From: Methylobacterium trifolii
GTDB lineage: Bacteria; Pseudomonadota; Alphaproteobacteria; Rhizobiales; Beijerinckiaceae
NCBI RefSeq assembly: GCF_022179685.1
Contig: NZ_BPRB01000050.1
Location: 1 to 48,027 of the forward strand
Length of the DNA: 48,027 nt
Direction: 5' to 3'
Below the pieces are notes generated by a model that saw only the letters and a program-made list of their open reading frames with translations, was not told the origin of the DNA and searched no databases. The position numbers and the translations under genes were made by a program. Below are positions 33,063-42,574 of this stretch, in pieces; position 1 is the stretch's first letter, and every line of letters starts with the position of its first letter.

Positions 33063-35948
33063 ATGCCAGAACGAACGACAGCGACGGAGGCAGGGGCTGG
33101 CATGGCCCGACCGTCGACCATGCGCCGCGTCCTCGATGGGGCCACGACGGTTCGCGGCCGGATCCTCGTCGCCTTCCTGACGATGAGCCTGCTCACGGCT
33201 GCGCTGGGCCTCTATGCCGTCCTGGCGATCCAGCACACGGGCGATCTCGTCGGCCGGACCTACGACGAATCGCTGATGTCGATCAATTATGCGCGGGCCA
33301 CCGCTGCCGATTTCGCCAAGATGCGTGCCGTCTTCGCGCGCCGGGCGATGACGCAAGACCCGGCAAGTGCCGAGAAGTTCGATTCCGAGATCGCCGAGTT
33401 GTACGTCGTACTGGCCGACGACCTGACGATCGCCGTCGAGCGCTCGCAATCGGATCGCGTGGTCCGCACCGCCGGGGCGGTGCAGGCCGGGGTCGCGACC
33501 TGGGAGGAGATGCGTCGCGGCCTCGATCTGACTGGAAAGGACAACGCCAAGGGTGCGGCCTGGGACGCCCTCGATCGTCAGGCTGCGACGGTCGACGGGC
33601 AGATCGACCTCTTGGTCAACTACACGGCCGGAGACGGCTTCACCTTCCGCCAGGCGGCCCGCACGATCGTGGCCCAGGAGATCCGGTTCAACGCGATCTC
33701 GGCAGGCATCGCCATCCTGCTGTCCGCCATCGTCGCGTGGCTCCTGAACCGGAGGATCGTCGGACCTCTCGGCGCGGCCTCCACCGTCGCCCAACGGATC
33801 GCGGCCGGGCACCTCGACGGTGCCATTCCGACCGGTGGCCGCGACGAGCTCGGAAGCCTCCTGCGCGCCATGACGGCGATGCGCGACAACATCCGGGCCA
33901 TGATGCAGCGTGAAGTCAGCCAGCGCCGTTCGGCGGAAACGCTGCTCGCGGATGCCCTCCAGTCGTCCCGCGAAGGCGTGGTGGTGGTCGATGCCCGCGG
34001 CCGGGTCGCCCTGGCGAACGCACAGGCGCTGGCGTTCTTCGACGGCCTTCGCGACGCCGTCGAGGCCGGCAGCCCGGTCATCGGTCTCGACGACGACAGG
34101 GCGCTCGCCGCGCCGATCACCGAATGCGCGACGACGCTGGCGCGCGACGGCGAACTGCGCCTCGCGGACGGCCGTTGGCTGCGCGTCAGCCGCAGTGCCA
34201 CTCAGGAGGGCGGCTTCGTCGCGGTGTGCAGCGACATCAGCCTCCTGAAGGATCAGGAAGACCGCCTGACGACCACCAACCTGCGCCTCGACGCGGCCCT
34301 CGACAACATGTCGCAGGGCCTCTGCCTCTACGACGCGGAGAGCCGGCTGATCGTCGTCAACCGGCGCTACGCGGAGATCTACGGCCTCGCTCCCGATGCC
34401 GTCACTGTCGGCATGACGAGCTTCGAGGTCCTGCAGCGCAGCATCGCCGCGGGAAACCATCCCGGCCTGGACGTCGACGACCTCATCCGGGAGGAACGCG
34501 CCACCTTCGGCATCGATGCCGGCCGCACCTGCTTCCAGGAACTCAAGGGCGGCCGGATCGTGGCCATCGTCAAACGGGACACGGCCGACGGCGGCTTCGT
34601 CGCGACCTACGAGGACGTGACCGAGCGGCGGCAGGCCGAAGCGCGCATCACCTTCCTGGCCCACCACGATTCCCTGACCGGACTGCCGAACCGGGCATTG
34701 ATGGGCGACCTGATCGACGCCGCCGTCGACCAGGCGAGCCGCGACCTGGGCTTTGCCGTCTTCTGCCTCGATCTCGATGCGTTCCGGCCGGTCAACGACA
34801 CCCTCGGGCACGTGATCGGCGACGCCCTGCTCGTCGCCGTGGCGAACCGCCTCAGCGCCTGCGTGCGCGAGATCGACAGCGTCGCGCGCATCGGCGCCGA
34901 CGAATTCGCCGTCGTCCAGCGGGGGATCGAGCGTCCGGAGGAGGCGGCCGTGCTCGCCCGCCGGATCATCGAGGTGCTGACGGCGCCCTACGTCCTTTCG
35001 GGCCACGTCGTCACCGTGGGCGTCACGATGGGCATCACCCTCGCGCCGGGCGACGGGACCAGCTGCGACAAGCTCCTCAAGAACGCGGACATCGCCCTCG
35101 ACCGGGCCAAGACCGAGGCCCGCGGCTCCTTCCGGTTCTTCGAGCCGGAGATGGACGGCCGCCTCCAGGCCCGGCGCATCTTCGAGCAGGATCTGCGCGA
35201 GGCCGTGGCGGGCAAGGCGTTCGAGGCCCACTACCAGCCGATCTACTGCCTGCGGGAGGATCGCATCTGCGGATTCGAGGCCCTGCTGCGCTGGAACCAT
35301 CCGGTCCGCGGCCGGGTCTCGCCCGCCGAGTTCATCCCGCTGGCGGAAGAGCTCGGCCTGATCATTCCCCTGGGCGAATGGGTCCTGGCACGGGCCTGCG
35401 AAGAGGCGAGCCGCTGGCCGGACGGCCTCAAGGTGGCCGTCAACGTCTCGGCCGTGCAGTTCACCTCGGCAAGTCTCGTCAGCGCGGTCCGCGAGGCCCT
35501 GCGCAGCACCGGGCTTCCGGGGCGGCGGCTCGAACTGGAGATCACGGAATCCGTGCTGGTGGCCAACCCCGGTGCGACGACGGCGATCCTGCACAGCCTG
35601 AAGGCGCTGGGAGTCCGGGTCTCGATGGACGATTTCGGCACGGGCTACTCGTCCCTGAGCTACCTGCGCAGCTTCCCCTTCGACAAGATCAAGATCGACC
35701 AGTCCTTCGTGCGCGACCTGTGCGAGACGGACGGGACGGAATTCATCGTGCGGGCGGTGATCGGACTGGGGGCCAACCTCGGCATGACCACGACCGCGGA
35801 AGGGGTCGAGACGGAGGCGCAACTCGCGAAGCTTCGGGCGGAGGGGTGCGACGAGGTGCAGGGCTACCTCGTCAGCCGACCGGTTCCGGCCTCGGAGCTG
35901 CCGACGCTGATCGCCCGCTGGAACGGGGAGGAGCGGGCCACCGCCTGA
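33063..35948 (+). CDS. Membrane GGDEF-EAL protein with HAMP and two PAS-like domains
   Basis: The 961-residue c-di-GMP signalling protein has membrane helices at about residues 33-55 and 211-232 flanking a helical periplasmic sensor. A HAMP domain (about 232-290) and two PAS-type domains (about 297-390 and 405-520) follow. The GGDEF domain has the degenerate signature GADEF (611-615). The EAL domain has EALLR (739-743) with all further catalytic motifs: NVSAVQF, ELEITES, MDDFGTGYSSL, KIDQSF, AEGVET and VQGYL. It is predicted to act mainly as a c-di-GMP phosphodiesterase, with the GGDEF part possibly regulatory. An internal ATG at 33102, preceded by AGGGGC, is an alternative start. Confidence 0.93.
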   Translation: MPERTTATEAGAGMARPSTMRRVLDGATTVRGRILVAFLTMSLLTAALGLYAVLAIQHTGDLVGRTYDESLMSINYARATAADFAKMRAVFARRAMTQDPASAEKFDSEIAELYVVLADDLTIAVERSQSDRVVRTAGAVQAGVATWEEMRRGLDLTGKDNAKGAAWDALDRQAATVDGQIDLLVNYTAGDGFTFRQAARTIVAQEIRFNAISAGIAILLSAIVAWLLNRRIVGPLGAASTVAQRIAAGHLDGAIPTGGRDELGSLLRAMTAMRDNIRAMMQREVSQRRSAETLLADALQSSREGVVVVDARGRVALANAQALAFFDGLRDAVEAGSPVIGLDDDRALAAPITECATTLARDGELRLADGRWLRVSRSATQEGGFVAVCSDISLLKDQEDRLTTTNLRLDAALDNMSQGLCLYDAESRLIVVNRRYAEIYGLAPDAVTVGMTSFEVLQRSIAAGNHPGLDVDDLIREERATFGIDAGRTCFQELKGGRIVAIVKRDTADGGFVATYEDVTERRQAEARITFLAHHDSLTGLPNRALMGDLIDAAVDQASRDLGFAVFCLDLDAFRPVNDTLGHVIGDALLVAVANRLSACVREIDSVARIGADEFAVVQRGIERPEEAAVLARRIIEVLTAPYVLSGHVVTVGVTMGITLAPGDGTSCDKLLKNADIALDRAKTEARGSFRFFEPEMDGRLQARRIFEQDLREAVAGKAFEAHYQPIYCLREDRICGFEALLRWNHPVRGRVSPAEFIPLAEELGLIIPLGEWVLARACEEASRWPDGLKVAVNVSAVQFTSASLVSAVREALRSTGLPGRRLELEITESVLVANPGATTAILHSLKALGVRVSMDDFGTGYSSLSYLRSFPFDKIKIDQSFVRDLCETDGTEFIVRAVIGLGANLGMTTTAEGVETEAQLAKLRAEGCDEVQGYLVSRPVPASELPTLIARWNGEERATA

Positions 35949-36031
35949 CCGCCGTACGGTCGGGGACGATCGACGGAACTGATGTGAACGGACGGCCGTT
36001 GGGCTCGGCTCGTATCCGTCGGAGTTCCGCG

Positions 36032-36118
36032 ATGCTCAAAGGTGGCCTTCTGTGGTTGATCGGCATTCCCCTGCCGATCATCCTGCTGATCTACTTCTTC
36101 ACGCCCTGGCTTCATTGA
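36032..36118 (+). CDS. 28-residue single-span membrane peptide
   Basis: This tiny gene starts MLKGGLLWLIGIP and continues as one hydrophobic helix (PIILLIYFF) ending TPWLH. CGGAG seven to eleven bases before the ATG supports translation. Peptides with an L-W-L-I-G-I-P-L/I-P-I-I pattern recur in proteobacteria as unnamed small membrane proteins. It lies 83 bp after the GGDEF-EAL gene in the same direction. No function is known. Confidence 0.65.
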   Translation: MLKGGLLWLIGIPLPIILLIYFFTPWLH

Positions 36119-36176
36119 CGGGCATCGCGTCCGCGGCGGACCATCACCGGTCCGCCGCGGTCCGTCGGCGGCGGTT

Positions 36177-37559
36177 CTACTCGGCGGCGTCGAGGCGCGG
36201 CCGCTCGATCTCCGTGCGCTCGCGCTTGACCAGTTCCGCCGTCCGGAATGCCACCTCCAGCGCCTGCTCCGCGTTGAGGCGGGGGTCGCAATAGGTGTGG
36301 TAGCGGTCCTGGAGGTCGTCCGCGGTGAGCGCGCGGGCGCCGCCCGTGCACTCGGTCACGTCCTTGCCGGTCATCTCCAGGTGGATGCCGCCCGCGATCG
36401 TGCCCTCGGCCCGGTGGACCCCGAAGAAGCCCTCGATCTCCTGCATCACCCGCTCGAAGGGGCGCGTCTTGTAGCGGCCTGCCGAGATGGTGTTGCCGTG
36501 CATCGGATCGCAGACCCAGACCACGCCGCGGCCCTCCCGCTCGACGGCGCGGATCAGCTTGGGCAGGTGCTCGCCCACCTTGTCGGCGCCGAAGCGGCAG
36601 ATCAGGCTGAGGCGGCCGGGCTCGTCCTCCGGGTTGAGGAGGTCGATGAGGCGGATCAGGCCGTCGGCCGTCATCGACGGCCCGCACTTGAGGCCGATCG
36701 GGTTGCGGATGCCGCGGGCGTACTCGACATGCGCGTGGTCCGGCTGCCGGGTGCGGTCGCCGATCCAGAGCATGTGGCCCGAGGTGGCATACCAGTCGCC
36801 GCTCGTGGAATCGACGCGGGTCAGCGCCTCCTCGTAGCCGAGCAGCAGCGCCTCGTGGCTGGTGTAGAAATCGGTGGTGCGCACCTCCTGGTGCGTCTCG
36901 GGGTTGATCCCGATGGCGCGCATGAAGTCAAGGGCGTCCGACATCCGCCCGGCCACGTCCTGGTAGCGCGACGATTGCGGGCTGTCCTTGACGAAGCCCA
37001 GCATCCAGCGGTGCGCGTTCTCCAGGTTGGCGTAGCCGCCGGTGGCGAAGGCGCGCAGCAGGTTGAGGGTCGCGGCCGACTGGCGGTACGCCTCGATCTG
37101 GCGGCGCGGGTCGGGAATGCGGGCCTCGTCCGTGAAGGTCAGCCCGTTGACGATGTCGCCGCGGTAGCTCGGCAGCACCACCCCGTCGAGGGTCTCGGTC
37201 GGCGAGGAGCGCGGCTTGGCGAACTGTCCCGCGATGCGCCCGACCTTCACCACGGGCGAGCCGCCGGCGAAGGTCAGCACCATCGCCATCTGCAGGAACA
37301 CGCGGAAGAAGTCGCGGATGTTGTCGGCCGAGTGCTCGTCGAAGCTCTCGGCGCAGTCGCCCCCCTGGAGCAGGAAGGCGTCGCCCGAGGCGACGCGCGC
37401 GAGCGACGCCTTCAGCTTGCGGGCCTCACCGGCGAAGACCAGGGGCGGAAAGCTCGCGAGCTGGGTCTCGACCGCGGTAAGCGCAGCCGCATCCGGATAC
37501 TCGGGCACCTGCTGGATCGGCAGGTTGCGCCATGTCTTCGGTGTCCAACGCTCGCCCAT
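36177..37559 (-). CDS. Class II 3-deoxy-7-phosphoheptulonate (DAHP) synthase
   Basis: The 460-residue enzyme condenses PEP and erythrose-4-phosphate, the first step of the shikimate pathway. Class II (plant/Mycobacterium-type) motifs are [11 protein letters not shown] with the metal-binding Cys, [52 protein letters not shown] and YCDPRLN. These supply the Cys/His/Glu/Asp metal site. Length is normal. I chose the ATG at 37559 because GGGAG precedes it; a GTG directly upstream would add one residue. It is followed in the window by gph on the same strand. Confidence 0.96.
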   Translation of the reverse strand: MGERWTPKTWRNLPIQQVPEYPDAAALTAVETQLASFPPLVFAGEARKLKASLARVASGDAFLLQGGDCAESFDEHSADNIRDFFRVFLQMAMVLTFAGGSPVVKVGRIAGQFAKPRSSPTETLDGVVLPSYRGDIVNGLTFTDEARIPDPRRQIEAYRQSAATLNLLRAFATGGYANLENAHRWMLGFVKDSPQSSRYQDVAGRMSDALDFMRAIGINPETHQEVRTTDFYTSHEALLLGYEEALTRVDSTSGDWYATSGHMLWIGDRTRQPDHAHVEYARGIRNPIGLKCGPSMTADGLIRLIDLLNPEDEPGRLSLICRFGADKVGEHLPKLIRAVEREGRGVVWVCDPMHGNTISAGRYKTRPFERVMQEIEGFFGVHRAEGTIAGGIHLEMTGKDVTECTGGARALTADDLQDRYHTYCDPRLNAEQALEVAFRTAELVKRERTEIERPRLDAAE

Positions 37560-37669
37560 CACTGACTCCCGGCACCTCTCGGCGTCTTGTCGAACGGGGT
37601 GATTCCCCCGCGAAGCCGGGCTTATAGAGCGGTTCTTCGAGGGTTGCGAGGGGCGTCCCGGCGCGACGC

Positions 37670-38356
37670 TCAGGCCGCCGCCCGCGGCACCAGGGCCGCG
37701 ACGGCGCCGGCCAGTTCCGAGAAATGCCCGATGATCCTGTCCGGCCCGAGCCGCTCCACCGGCGTGTCGGTGTAGCCGAAGGTCACGGCCACCACCGGGA
37801 TGCCGGCGGCCTTGGCCGCGTCGATGTCGGCGCGGGAATCGCCCACCATGACCGCGCGCGCCGGATCGCCCCCGGCCTGCGCGATCGTCAGGGTGATGTG
37901 GCGCGGGTCCGGCTTGCTGTAGGGAAAGGTCTCCCGGCCGCAGATCGCCGCGAAGCGCGCGGCCACCCCGAGCCGCTCCAGGAGGTCGACGGCCTGCGCC
38001 GCGTACTTGTTGGTGCAGACGGCGAGCCGGAAGCCGTCCGCCTCCAGCCGGTCCAGGGCCTCCACGACGCCCGGATAGAGGTGCGACGTGTCGCAGATAT
38101 GCGCCCCGTAATGGGCGATGAAGTCGGCAAACAGCGTCTCGTGGTGCTCGGGCGTCAGCGCGCGGCCCTCGGCCTCGAAGCCGCGCCGGATCAGGGCCTT
38201 GGCGCCCGCGCCGATCATCTCCCGCGCCTCGGACAGGGGCAGCTCGACCAGGCCCTCGCGCACGAGCAGCACGTTGAGCGTCTCGATCAGGTCGCCAGCG
38301 GTCTCGGCGAGGGTGCCGTCGAGGTCGAACACGGCGATCGGCGGCAGGGCGGGCAT
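37670..38356 (-). CDS. gph: Phosphoglycolate phosphatase (HAD superfamily)
   Basis: The 228-residue enzyme has the four HAD motifs: [11 protein letters not shown] (nucleophile and acid Asp), a CTNK threonine motif, a lysine in YSKPDPRH and [15 protein letters not shown]. Its helical cap starts after motif I, as in Gph. It removes phosphate from 2-phosphoglycolate arising from DNA 3'-end repair and photorespiration-like chemistry. The GTG four codons upstream of the chosen ATG is an alternative start. Confidence 0.92.
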   Translation of the reverse strand: MPALPPIAVFDLDGTLAETAGDLIETLNVLLVREGLVELPLSEAREMIGAGAKALIRRGFEAEGRALTPEHHETLFADFIAHYGAHICDTSHLYPGVVEALDRLEADGFRLAVCTNKYAAQAVDLLERLGVAARFAAICGRETFPYSKPDPRHITLTIAQAGGDPARAVMVGDSRADIDAAKAAGIPVVAVTFGYTDTPVERLGPDRIIGHFSELAGAVAALVPRAAA

Positions 38357-38632
38357 GCGGAGTCTCACTGTGGACGGCGCGCCCTCGCTAACGGCCGGCT
38401 ACGGCACGGGCAAGGCCCGGTGCGTGGGGGCAGTGTCTCGGTTCGAGATGTGTCCTGAACGTCCGTGACGGGTGGATTTCCGCCGGTCCGCCTCCCGGCA
38501 GCTTGGTGGATACCGACCGACGACCGGAACAGGCGAATCTCGACTGGTCCACTTTCGGTGCCGAAACCAGGGACGTTGCCCACCCTCGCACGCCTGACAA
38601 CAGGCCGATGGTTTCACCGGCTGGCGTATGGT

Positions 38633-39952
38633 TCAGCGCAATGCGGCGGTCGTTTCGAGGTTTGACAGCCGGTCCCTGACGGCGACGCCCCTGTAGATGA
38701 CGATCGTCGCGACAAGGCCGCAAAGCCCCCCGAACGCCATCCAGTATCCCGGTGCCGCCTGGTTGCCCGTCTCCTCGATCAGCCATGTGGAGATCAAGGG
38801 CGTGAACCCTCCGAAGAAGGCCGTCGCCAGCGAATAGGCGAGCGAGAACCCTGCCGTGCGCACAGTCGTGGGAATGATCTCGGTGAGGGCGACGACCATC
38901 GCGCCGTTGTAGCTGCCGTACAGGAACGACAGCCAAAGCAAGACGATCAGCATGTTCGTGAAGGACGCGTTGGCGACCAGCCATGACAGCGCAGGGTAGG
39001 CCGTCAGCAAGGTCAGCGCCGAGAAGATCAGTAAGAGCGGCTTGCGACCGACCCGGTCCGACAGCGCCCCCATGACGGGCAGCCAGAACAGGTTCGATAG
39101 GGCCGTGCAGAAAGTCACGAGCAAGCTGTCCGTGTCGGAGAGCTTGAGTACGTTCTTGCCGAACGTCGGCGTGTAGACGGTGATCGTATAGAAGGACACG
39201 GTCGTCATGGCGACGAGCAGCATGCCGAGGCCGACGATCCTCCAGTTTTGAACGAGCGATCTGAAGATCTGCTGCGTGCTCGGCCGTACCTTGCGCTGAA
39301 GGAACTCCTCCGTCTCCTCCAGCGAGCGGCGGATGTAGAAGAGGAACGGGACGATGGCGCATCCGATAAAGAACGGGATGCGCCAGCCCCAGTCGTTCAT
39401 CTCGGCGGGGACGAGCGCGTGGTTCAGGAAGTATCCGATGATCGCGGCAAACATCACCGCGACCTGCTGGCTGCCGGACTGCCACGATACGTAGAAGCCT
39501 TTGTTGCCGGGGGTGGACATCTCGGCGAGGTAGACCGAGACGCCGCCGAGTTCCACGCCGGCCGAGAACCCCTGCAGGAGGCGACCGATGAGAACGAGGA
39601 AGGGGGCGAACAGCCCTATCGTCGCGTAGCTCGGCACGAAGGCGATGAGGACCGTTCCAAGGGCCATGATCATCAGCGTGACGATCAAGCCCTTTCGCCG
39701 TCCGATTCGGTCCACGTAGGCGCCGAGGATCACCGCCCCAAGGGGCCGCATCAGGAAGCCCGCGCCGAACGTCACGAACGTCAGCATCAGGGACGCGTAT
39801 TCGTTGGCGACCGGGAAGAAAGCCTTGGAGATATAGGAGGCGTAGAATCCGAAAAGGAAAAAGTCGAACATCTCCAGGAAGTTGCCGCTGGTGACGCGAA
39901 GCACCGTCGCCACCTTGGACTTGGATCGATCGCGTTCCGAGAACGTAGCCAC
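38633..39952 (-). CDS. citA: Citrate:proton symporter, MFS (MHS family)
   Basis: The 439-residue carrier with about 12 membrane helices closely follows plasmid/enterobacterial Cit[85 protein letters not shown] and NWRI..G.LLVAMTT. It should import citrate or tricarballylate with protons. The GTG start has a good GGAGG nine to thirteen bases upstream. Codon use is visibly less GC-biased than in the flanking genes, which suggests acquisition by transfer. Confidence 0.9.
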   Translation of the reverse strand: MATFSERDRSKSKVATVLRVTSGNFLEMFDFFLFGFYASYISKAFFPVANEYASLMLTFVTFGAGFLMRPLGAVILGAYVDRIGRRKGLIVTLMIMALGTVLIAFVPSYATIGLFAPFLVLIGRLLQGFSAGVELGGVSVYLAEMSTPGNKGFYVSWQSGSQQVAVMFAAIIGYFLNHALVPAEMNDWGWRIPFFIGCAIVPFLFYIRRSLEETEEFLQRKVRPSTQQIFRSLVQNWRIVGLGMLLVAMTTVSFYTITVYTPTFGKNVLKLSDTDSLLVTFCTALSNLFWLPVMGALSDRVGRKPLLLIFSALTLLTAYPALSWLVANASFTNMLIVLLWLSFLYGSYNGAMVVALTEIIPTTVRTAGFSLAYSLATAFFGGFTPLISTWLIEETGNQAAPGYWMAFGGLCGLVATIVIYRGVAVRDRLSNLETTAALR

Positions 39953-40278
39953 GGCGTCCCTCCAGAAACTAGCCGCGGCCGTTTCGAGGGCCGCATTTCT
40001 TGAGGATCGGTTTTAATCCCTGCGCGAATCGACGCAACGTGTGTGCCCCCCGAAAACCGGAAGGGACGGCCGATTCCGGTGCTTATGTAACTGCCGTCCG
40101 GCGACTTGGACTTTAGGCGGTCGAAGGCTCAAAGCGGGCGAACGGCGTTCGGCCAAGCCCTGCATGCCCCCAAGGTCCTGAACTCAGGCCTGCTGCGTTG
40201 CGAGGTTGGTGGCGGCCAGTACGACCAGGGTGGGTCGGAGACGGAATCTCCCCTTCAGGGCGATGGGTCAGGGTCCGC

Positions 40279-40303
40279 TTGCCACCCCTTGCCACCCCTT
40301 GCC
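40279..40303. repeat. Short 10-bp tandem repeat
   Basis: Two and a half direct copies of TTGCCACCCC lie head to tail. It may be replication slippage; no function is apparent. Confidence 0.7.
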
Positions 40304-40459
40304 GAAGCTGCCGGACGGCCGACGAATGGCCGCTTTCGGGAAGCGCTGACGGCTGTCGGCACCGCTGGCATGGGTCGCCACCTGCCGGACCGCTCGACAG
40401 CCGGGTCGGCTCGGGACCGGCCGGTCGAGCCGGATCGCATGTCAGATTGAGCCATCACC

Positions 40460-40550
40460 CGCGTGAGGCACGGCTTGGTGCGCGCAGCAAAGCTTGGCGC
40501 GTGAGGCAAGGCTGGGCGCGTGCGTGAAGGATCGGCGCGTGAAGGCAGCG
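40460..40550. repeat. Degenerate ~19-bp tandem repeats beginning CGCGTG
   Basis: Five consecutive units begin CGCGTG or CGCGCA and contain GARGGC/GCAAGGCT-like cores. They start at about 40460, 40481, 40498, 40517 and 40536, with unit lengths of 15-21 bases. They end about 75 bases before the secreted protein gene. They could be a protein-binding array or a decaying repeat. Confidence 0.5.
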
Positions 40551-40627
40551 CCCCAGACTTGCCCGAAAGGGCGCGGACAAGACACGCGATCCTCCACGGC
40601 GACGACCCGTCCACTCAGAGACAAGCC

Positions 40628-41092
40628 ATGATAGTCCGTCTGCCGGTCCTGGCGGCCTGCGCTGCCCTCCACGCCGCCTCGGCCGCGGCCGCCTCCTTCG
40701 AGTTCGTGCCCGCGCCTCAGGCGGACCTGAACCGCATGTACCGGGTGGACAAGGTCACGGGGGAGGTCACGTCCTGCCAGTACGGGCTCCAGGAGGTCGG
40801 CGGCGGCATCGGCCTCACCGTCTGCTTCGGGCCGGGGGAGGGGGCCGGATCCCAGGCCCCGTCCGAGTACGGTCTGGTCGCCACCCACCACACCCGCGAG
40901 GCCGGCGTGTTCCGGGTCAACTACCGCACCGGCGAGATGAGCATCTGCTTCGTGCTGGTGAAGAAGGAGCAGGTGGTCTGCACCCAGCAGGCCAGCGCCT
41001 CGGCCGAACGCGTGCCGGACGCGCCCCTCACCGGGCCGGTTCCGGGCCGGGCCGGCGCCAGCGCCACGCCGCCGCAAGGGGGGCGTCCGTAA
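40628..41092 (+). CDS. Secreted hypothetical protein with an internal two-fold motif
   Basis: A 154-residue protein with a signal peptide ([19 protein letters not shown]). The mature part contains two copies of a strand-turn-strand motif: [17 protein letters not shown] and, about 55 residues later, [16 protein letters not shown]. Each has R-V-[DN]-x-x-TGE-[VM]-[TS]-x-C and is followed by a further cysteine (LTVCFG, VVCTQQ). The C-terminal tail is proline/alanine-rich and probably disordered. A small periplasmic beta protein with disulphides is likely. Function is unknown. Confidence 0.75.
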   Translation: MIVRLPVLAACAALHAASAAAASFEFVPAPQADLNRMYRVDKVTGEVTSCQYGLQEVGGGIGLTVCFGPGEGAGSQAPSEYGLVATHHTREAGVFRVNYRTGEMSICFVLVKKEQVVCTQQASASAERVPDAPLTGPVPGRAGASATPPQGGRP

Positions 41093-41222
41093 CCGCTTTG
41101 GGGATCGTCGCCTTCCCGACGCCGCGGCCGGCATGCTACGGGCGCGCCATCCACTTCGCGAAAATCTTCGGCATCCGACAGACCATGTCCTACGCGTCCC
41201 CCCAGCGTCGAAAGTTCATCCG

Positions 41223-41935
41223 GTGAGCGGGCCGGACCTGCGCCGCGCCGCCGCCGCCCGCGCCCTCGACCTGGTCCGGCCGGGGATGCGGCTTGGCCTC
41301 GGCACCGGCTCGACGGCGGCCGCCTTCGTCGACCTGCTGGGCGAGCGGGTGCGCGCCGGCCTCGACGTGGTCGGCGTGCCGACCTCGGAGGCGACCCATG
41401 CGGCCGCCACCCGCGCCGGCATCCGGCTGGCCACCCTGGACGAGATGCCGGAGCTCGACCTCACCGTCGACGGGGCCGACGAGGTGGATGGTGCCCTGCG
41501 CCTCATCAAGGGCGGCGGTGCCGCGCTGCTGCGGGAGAAGATCGTCGCCTGCGCGAGCCGGCGCATGGTGGTGATCGCGGATGCTGCCAAGCGCGTCGAG
41601 ACGCTCGGCGCCTTCCCCCTGCCGATCGAGGTGAACGCCTTCGGCCTGCGCGCCACGCAGATCGCCGTCGAGGCCGCCCTCGCGGCGGCCGGATGCCGGG
41701 GCGCGGTCCGCCTGCGCCTGGCCGGCGACGGCAGCCCGCTCGCGACGGACGGCGGCCACCGCATCCTCGACGCGCATCTCGGCCGTATCCCCGATCCGGA
41801 AGCACTTTCAGGTGCCCTTTGGGCCGTGCCGGGGGTGGTCGAGCACGGCCTGTTCCTCGGCATCGCCACCATGGCCATCCTTGCGGCCGAGCGCGACGGC
41901 CAAGCCGAGATCACCGTGCTGGGCAGCCTCGCCTG
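41223..41935 (+). CDS. rpiA: Ribose-5-phosphate isomerase A
   Basis: A protein of about 237 residues that interconverts ribose-5-phosphate and ribulose-5-phosphate. RpiA motifs are [29 protein letters not shown] with the catalytic acid, [15 protein letters not shown] and the C-terminal [10 protein letters not shown]. It starts with GTG. That codon overlaps the TGA of a 13-codon frame beginning at 41185, which may couple its translation. DUF2059 and further genes follow closely in the same direction. Confidence 0.93.
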
Positions 41936-41983
41936 AGGCCCCCCCGCGCCCCGAACGCAAACGCCTCTCCAGGAACGCCCACC

Positions 41984-42547
41984 ATGCCCCGCACCCTCGC
42001 TGCCATCCTGGCCGTCCTGCTGGCCGCCATGCCCGGCATCGCCGTGGCCCAGCCGGCCAAACCGGCCGCGCAGAAGCCGGCGCCGGCCAAGCCCGCCGCA
42101 CCGGCGCCGACGCCGGCCGCGCCCACCTACACCCCGAACCATCTGGCGCTCGCCCGCGAGGTGATGCTGAGTTCGGGCATCGCCCGCTCGTTCGATTCCG
42201 TCCTGCCGGCCTTCGCCGACCAGATCCGCCAGCAGGCGGTGACGCGTCCCGAGCTGACCAAGGACCTCGAAGAGGTTCTGACCGCCCTCCGGCCGGAGAT
42301 GGAGCTGCAGAAGCAGCGGATGATCGACGTCGCCGCCCGCATCTACGCGAGCAAGATGACGGAGGCGGAGCTGCAGGAGATCGCGAACTTCTTCCGCTCG
42401 GCCGCCGGCAAGCGCTACGTCGAGACCCAGCCGCAGGTGCTCGACGAGATGGTCCAGGCGATGCAGGTGTGGACGCAGGACGTGTCGGAATACGTGATGG
42501 TCCGCGTGCGCGCCGAGATGGGCAAGCGCGGCCAGCAGATGCAGTAG
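41984..42547 (+). CDS. DUF2059 domain protein, periplasmic
   Basis: A 187-residue protein with a signal peptide (LAAILAVLLAAMPGIAVAQ), a proline/alanine linker (about residues 22-48) and a helical DUF2059 domain. The domain begins near LALAREVMLSSG and includes KMTEAELQEIANFFRSAAGKRY, the family's hallmark. Its role is unknown. It is commonly encoded between rpiA and gor in Hyphomicrobiales, as seen here apart from one inserted gene. GGAA precedes the ATG. Confidence 0.9.
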   Translation: MPRTLAAILAVLLAAMPGIAVAQPAKPAAQKPAPAKPAAPAPTPAAPTYTPNHLALAREVMLSSGIARSFDSVLPAFADQIRQQAVTRPELTKDLEEVLTALRPEMELQKQRMIDVAARIYASKMTEAELQEIANFFRSAAGKRYVETQPQVLDEMVQAMQVWTQDVSEYVMVRVRAEMGKRGQQMQ

Positions 42548-42574
42548 CCCCGTCCCGTATCCGGGGCATCGGTG

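Larger units (their letters stand above)
39953..40627. other. Non-coding, low-complexity region
   Basis: No convincing gene is seen. The region holds a 10-bp tandem unit, TTGCCACCCC (40279-40303), and a series of degenerate repeats (40460-40550). A 79-nt segment at 40208-40286 is bounded by GGTGGC and GCCACC. The left edge should hold the citA promoter. Confidence 0.5.

Noticed and set aside
33021..35822. A 933-codon minus-strand frame opposite the GGDEF-EAL gene
   Set aside because: Shadow frame; the plus strand carries complete recognisable domains.
38369..38632. Insertion-sequence remnant between gph and citA
   Set aside because: The composition looks foreign, but I found no transposase motif, terminal inverted repeats or target duplication.
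40208..40286. A tRNA gene in the low-complexity spacer
   Set aside because: Ends are complementary and the length fits, but there is no T-loop, no anticodon stem-loop in register and no CCA-type end on either strand.
40460..40550. CRISPR array
   Set aside because: Units are only 15-21 bp, degenerate and adjacent without spacers, and no cas gene is present in the window.
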